Assembly: GCF_029239295.1 (NCBI RefSeq)
Contig: NZ_JAQZBC010000002.1
Location: 372,001 to 436,000 of the forward strand
Reading direction: 5' to 3'
Length of the DNA stretch: 64,000 bases
DNA from: Sphingomonas sp.
GTDB lineage: Bacteria > Pseudomonadota > Alphaproteobacteria > Sphingomonadales > Sphingomonadaceae
The notes beneath the pieces are model-generated. The model was given only the letters and a program-made list of their open reading frames with translations. It was not told where the DNA came from and searched no databases. Numbering within the stretch: the stretch's first letter is position 1; the number at the start of each line of letters is the position of its first letter. This document shows positions 60,727-64,000 of this stretch, in pieces. The position numbers were made by a program, and so were the translations under genes.

Positions 60727-61398
60727 TCAGGAGGGATCGTGCTGCACGGTGCGCGGAGTCAGCGGACGCCGTTCACGCGGCGCCATCCCGCGCCGCAGGA
60801 AACGGACGCTCAGCGCGCTGCCGCCCAGCGTGATGACCGCGACGATTCCGGCTACGGCGAGCAGGTGCATCTCGGTGATCTGCACACCCCCGACCGATCG
60901 TGCCGCCAGGTAGCCGGGCAGCAGCAGCGCGGGCACCCACAGGATCGCGGACACGACATTGGCGATCTGGAACGTGCGTTGGCGCATGCCCAGCACCCCG
61001 GCGACCAGCGGCACGGTGGAACGCATCGGTCCCAGGAACCGGCCGAGCAGGATCGACGCCGCGCCATAACGGCGAAACACCAGCCGCGCCTTTGCCGCCG
61101 CCAGTCGATAGCGGTTGAGCGGCCAGCGCCGGAACGCGGCCGGGCCGGCCCAGCGGCCGAGCGCATAGGACACCCAGTCGCCCAGCACCGCGCCGACGAT
61201 CGCCCAGATCACCACGGTTGCCGGATCAAGCAGCCCGGTCCCGATCATCCCGCCGATCGCGATCATCAATGCGGTGGCCGGGATCAGCATGCCGATGACG
61301 ACCAGCGATTCACCAAAGGTCAGCAGCATCACGATCGGCCCGGCCCAGCCGGCATGATCGGCGATAAAGGAGGCAACGCGGCCAATCGCTTCATCCAA
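60727..61398 (-). CDS. DedA-family inner-membrane protein (candidate undecaprenyl-phosphate flippase)
   Basis: A ~223-residue polytopic protein of the DedA/SNARE-associated family ([37 protein letters not shown]-like [18 protein letters not shown]). Some DedA proteins (for example UptA) were shown to transport undecaprenyl phosphate across the inner membrane. Here the gene lies directly upstream of uppP, whose product makes that substrate on the periplasmic side. The start is uncertain: TTG 61398 has GGAG upstream and fits the family N-terminus; an upstream start to 61452 is possible. Confidence 0.85.
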   Translation of the reverse strand: MDEAIGRVASFIADHAGWAGPIVMLLTFGESLVVIGMLIPATALMIAIGGMIGTGLLDPATVVIWAIVGAVLGDWVSYALGRWAGPAAFRRWPLNRYRLAAAKARLVFRRYGAASILLGRFLGPMRSTVPLVAGVLGMRQRTFQIANVVSAILWVPALLLPGYLAARSVGGVQITEMHLLAVAGIVAVITLGGSALSVRFLRRGMAPRERRPLTPRTVQHDPS

Positions 61399-61594
61399 GT
61401 CGGAAACTCCGGGGAATATCGCCGCGACGGCGCGCGGCGGAGGGCAAGGCACAAGTCACGAGGCTGCGGCACTAGGCAGCCACAGGCGCGCTCACAATCG
61501 CAGTGCCGAAACATTGGGAATTTGCAACGATTCCGCCGCGCGATGCGGGCCAACACGGTTTAGGAACACGATGGGCCACGGCGGGAGGTGACGC

Positions 61595-62266
61595 GTGCGA
61601 TTGCTGATTGTCGAGGATGAGGCGGAAGCAGCCGCACGAATCAATGATGCCCTGACCGCCGAAGGACATTCGGTGGTCGTCGAAATCAGCGCGGAGGCGG
61701 GGCTGCGCAGCCTTCAGGCGGATGCCCCCGATCTCCTTATCGTCGATCGCATGCTGCCCGACATCGACGGCGTCTCGATGGTGATCGAGGCGCGCGGGCG
61801 GGGCTATCTCGGCCCGGTGTTGATGCTCACCGCGCTTGGCTCGATCGAGGATCGCGTGACCGGGCTTCGCGCCGGCGCAGACGATTATCTGGTAAAACCG
61901 TTCGCCGTCGCCGAACTGATCGCGCGGGTGGAGGCGCTGCTTCGCCGAGGCATGAACCTTCAGGAAGTCGCCACCTGCGGCAGCATCCGCATCGACCGGC
62001 TTCGCCGCGACGTGTGGCGCGGCGATCAGCGCATCGTTCTCCAGCCGCGCGAATTCGCGCTCCTCGAACGGCTGGTCAGCCAGAATGGCAAGACGGTGTC
62101 GCGCACGATGCTGCTGGAACAGGTCTGGCACCTCCATTTCGATCCGCAGACCAACATCGTCGAAACGCACATGAGCCGGCTCCGGCAGAAACTGAACGCC
62201 GGGTTCGCGGTCGATGCCGTCACGACGGTGCGCGGCGTCGGTTATCGGCTGAACCCGGATGCCTGA
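61595..62266 (+). CDS. OmpR-family two-component response regulator
   Basis: A 223-residue regulator starting at GTG 61595 behind GGGAGG. The receiver domain (residues 1-115) has the acidic EDE pocket, phospho-acceptor Asp51 (LLIVDRMLPD), Thr in MLTALG and Lys in VKPF. The C-terminal winged helix is of the OmpR/PhoB type (LQPREFALLERLVSQNGKTV, ETHMSRLRQKL, VRGVGYRL). It overlaps the ATG of the kinase gene by 8 bp, so the pair is co-translated. The target genes are unknown; it may serve the adjacent envelope genes. Confidence 0.95.
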   Translation: MRLLIVEDEAEAAARINDALTAEGHSVVVEISAEAGLRSLQADAPDLLIVDRMLPDIDGVSMVIEARGRGYLGPVLMLTALGSIEDRVTGLRAGADDYLVKPFAVAELIARVEALLRRGMNLQEVATCGSIRIDRLRRDVWRGDQRIVLQPREFALLERLVSQNGKTVSRTMLLEQVWHLHFDPQTNIVETHMSRLRQKLNAGFAVDAVTTVRGVGYRLNPDA

Positions 62267-63626
62267 ACGCGCGCATACCGTCCGGCAGATCACCCTGTTC
62301 TTCACGGCCGGTTTCGCGCTCGTCACCTTGCTGCTCGGTGCCGGCGCCTATTTGCTGGGCGCCGACGTGGTCCGCGAACAGCTCGACGCGCAGATCGTCG
62401 CCGAGACCCGCGCACTGCGCACGGTCGCCGAGGAGGGCGGCCGGCCCGCGCTCGTCGATGCGCTGCGCCGCCGCGACGATCGCGGCGTCAACAGCTTCGG
62501 TTATCTGCTGACCACGGCCGACGGCCGCACGCTCGGTGGGGAGCTCGTCACCGAGCCGCTGGCAGAGGGGTGGCACGACATCCGTTTCCGCGACCCCGAT
62601 GGCGAGGGGCACCCCGCCCGCTCGCTCGTCACCCGGCTGCCGGGTGGCGAGCGGCTGACCATCGCGATGGAATCCGACCTGCCGGTGCAATTGCGCAACC
62701 GCTTGCTGTTCCTCTTCGCGCTCGGCCTGGCGCTGCTGGTCGCCATCGCCGTTGCCGCCAGCGCGCTGTTCGGGCGCACCATCATCGGGCGGCTGAACAC
62801 CATCAACCGGATCGCCACCGCGATCAGCCGCGGCCAGCTTGACGCGCGCATCCCCGTCAGCCGCCAGAATGACGAATTCGACAAGCTCGCCGCCACGCTG
62901 AACGACATGCTCGATCGCAACGCCGCGCACATCGTCAACCTGCGCCGCGTGTCGAGTGACGTCGCGCATGAATTGCGCACCCCGATCATGCGGCTGCGCT
63001 TGCGCATGGAGCAATCGCTGGCCGACGCTGGCGAGGGAACGGCGGAGGCAGCCGCGATCGAACGTTCGATCGCCGATATCGATTCGATCCTGTCGCTGTT
63101 TGCGGCGCTGCTTCGGATCGCTGAGGTGGAGGCAGGTGGCCTGCGCGCCTATTTCCGCCCCGTCGCGCTGACCGCCACGGTGGAGGCGCTGGCCGAAAGC
63201 TATGCGCTGGCGGCCGAGGATGGCCGGCGCACGCTCGTCACGCGGCTGGAACCGGGGATCACCGTCAACGGTGACCGTGATCTGCTGGCCCAGATCGTCG
63301 TCAATCTGCTGGAAAATGCGCTGCGCTACACGCCGCCCGGCGCGCGCATCACGCTATCGCTGGCGGCTGGCGGCACCGCCTCGGCGCCCATGGTGGAACT
63401 GACTATCGCCGATGACGGCCCGGGCATCCCGGCCGCCGATCGCGCCCGCGCGCTTCAGCCGTTCGAACGGATGAGCAGCGGCGGCGGGGGCCATGGCCTG
63501 GGGCTCAGCCTGGTGGCGGCGATCGTCGCCTCGCACGGCGGGACGATCGAGCTTGCCGATAATACGCCCGGCCTGCTCGTACGGATCATCCTGCCGCGCG
63601 TGCCGGCGACGCCGACCGATAGCTGA
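62259..63626 (+). CDS. Sensor histidine kinase (partner of the OmpR-type regulator)
   Basis: A 455-residue membrane kinase: TM1 near residues 9-31, a periplasmic sensor domain of ~115 residues, TM2 (NRLLFLFALGLALLVAIAVA), a HAMP linker (ARIPVSRQNDEFDKLAATLN), HisKA with His237 in SDVAHELRTPIMRL, and HATPase with NLLENALRYTPPG (N box), DDGPGIPAADR and GGGHGLGLSLVAAI. It overlaps the regulator gene (62259-62266). The periplasmic domain gives no recognisable ligand clue. Confidence 0.95.
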   Translation: MPERAHTVRQITLFFTAGFALVTLLLGAGAYLLGADVVREQLDAQIVAETRALRTVAEEGGRPALVDALRRRDDRGVNSFGYLLTTADGRTLGGELVTEPLAEGWHDIRFRDPDGEGHPARSLVTRLPGGERLTIAMESDLPVQLRNRLLFLFALGLALLVAIAVAASALFGRTIIGRLNTINRIATAISRGQLDARIPVSRQNDEFDKLAATLNDMLDRNAAHIVNLRRVSSDVAHELRTPIMRLRLRMEQSLADAGEGTAEAAAIERSIADIDSILSLFAALLRIAEVEAGGLRAYFRPVALTATVEALAESYALAAEDGRRTLVTRLEPGITVNGDRDLLAQIVVNLLENALRYTPPGARITLSLAAGGTASAPMVELTIADDGPGIPAADRARALQPFERMSSGGGGHGLGLSLVAAIVASHGGTIELADNTPGLLVRIILPRVPATPTDS

Positions 63627-63671
63627 CCGGTCCGCCGCGCGGGGATTTCCCGCTGCGGCAGACCAACAGCA

Positions 63672-63854
63672 TCAGATCTTGTCGCCCAGCGCGCCCTTGA
63701 CGCTGCCCTTCACGTCCTGGCCAGTGCCCTTGAGCTGCTGGGCCTTGCCCTCGGCGGCGAGGTCGGGATTGTCGGTGGCCTTGCCCACGGCTTCCTTGAC
63801 ATTGCCAGCCAGCTTGTTGCCAGCAGCCGCGAGCTTGTCGGTGGCTTCACCCAT
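63672..63854 (-). CDS. CsbD-family stress protein
   Basis: A 60-residue hydrophilic helical protein (MGEATDKLAAAGNKLAGNVK at the start, GTGQDVKGSVKGALGDKI at the end), matching the CsbD family (GK-rich repeats). These small proteins are induced in stationary phase and general stress; the function is unknown. ATG 63854 is preferred because AAGGAG stands 7 nt upstream; ATG 63860 is too close to it. A GGCAC-N16-CGTT sequence upstream (63903-63927) resembles the EcfG stress-promoter consensus. Confidence 0.88.
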   Translation of the reverse strand: MGEATDKLAAAGNKLAGNVKEAVGKATDNPDLAAEGKAQQLKGTGQDVKGSVKGALGDKI

Positions 63855-63902
63855 GGTCATTCTCCTTGCGGCACCCCGTCATTAGGGTCGCTTCGGATCA
63901 AT

Positions 63903-63927
63903 AACGCATGATAAGCTGGACGGTGCC
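63903..63927 (-). promoter_or_regulatory. Possible EcfG-type stress promoter of the CsbD gene
   Basis: On the minus strand, GGCAC, 16 nt, CGTT; the EcfG consensus is GGAAC-N16/17-CGTT. One of five -35 bases differs. It is 49 nt from the CsbD start. Confidence 0.3.
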
Positions 63928-64000
63928 GTAACCCGGATTGACTCGTCGCAAACATTGGCACGTTTCAACGTTGGCCGCTGTCAGTCACCGGCAATGAAGG

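Noticed and set aside
1..64000. CRISPR arrays, tRNA/rRNA genes, transposases, phage genes, attachment sites
   Set aside because: None found by eye: no regularly spaced repeats, no cloverleaf with CCA-end pattern, no DDE or integrase motifs.

Overview
The window is a high-GC chromosomal segment from an alphaproteobacterium, most probably a Sphingomonas-like sphingomonad. The evidence is the number of large TonB-dependent receptors (four), the BNR/VPS10-propeller proteins beside them, the PBP1C/alpha-2-macroglobulin pair, the type III polyketide synthase operon and the style of the PAS-rich signalling proteins. No tRNA, rRNA, CRISPR array, insertion sequence or prophage gene was seen. The genus is an inference from gene content.

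Layout. 1-2.8 kb: end of a cytochrome b, a Tat-exported sulfite-oxidase-family molybdoenzyme, an L,D-transpeptidase lipoprotein and a decayed CRP-type HTH fragment. 3.4-18.6 kb: a nearly mirror-symmetric block, TonB receptor + BNR propeller on the plus strand facing two TonB receptors + BNR propeller on the minus strand, with a divergent Lrp/AsnC regulator at the far end. 18.9-21.1 kb: PepSY protein and an MFS exporter. 21.2-33.2 kb: a peptide-use locus: serine hydrolase, three M24 prolyl-peptidase-like enzymes, an M20 peptidase, a TonB receptor and an alpha/beta hydrolase, all with export signals or membrane anchors. Its two ends carry nearly the same 15-bp palindrome (GTTCGCTATGYGAAY), suggesting one regulator. 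33.8-38 kb: an Old Yellow Enzyme homologue divergent from a type III PKS-methyltransferase-FAD oxidoreductase operon. 38-51.9 kb: hybrid histidine kinase, SirB1-like protein, lipocalin-like protein, aldehyde dehydrogenase, thioesterase, a general-stress protein, aldo/keto reductase, a PAS-GGDEF-EAL protein, and a luciferase-like oxidoreductase/acyl-CoA dehydrogenase pair. 51.9-61.4 kb: a cell-envelope block on the minus strand: PBP1C, a very large alpha-2-macroglobulin, UppP and a DedA protein. 61.6-63.9 kb: an OmpR-type two-component system and a CsbD stress protein.

How it fits together. The peptide locus reads as an import-and-digest route: peptides cross the outer membrane by the TonB receptor and are trimmed in the periplasm, with emphasis on proline-containing peptides. 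A strong hairpin between the receptor gene and the peptidase genes could set their expression ratio. The envelope block joins glycan synthesis (PBP1C), a protease trap (alpha-2-macroglobulin) and undecaprenyl carrier recycling (UppP plus a DedA-family protein 2 nt upstream). Several intergenic regions hold near-perfect palindromes that look like operators (43594-43617, 49213-49238, 18794-18823). Most of the many long open frames antisense to these genes are GC-rich shadows and were left out.
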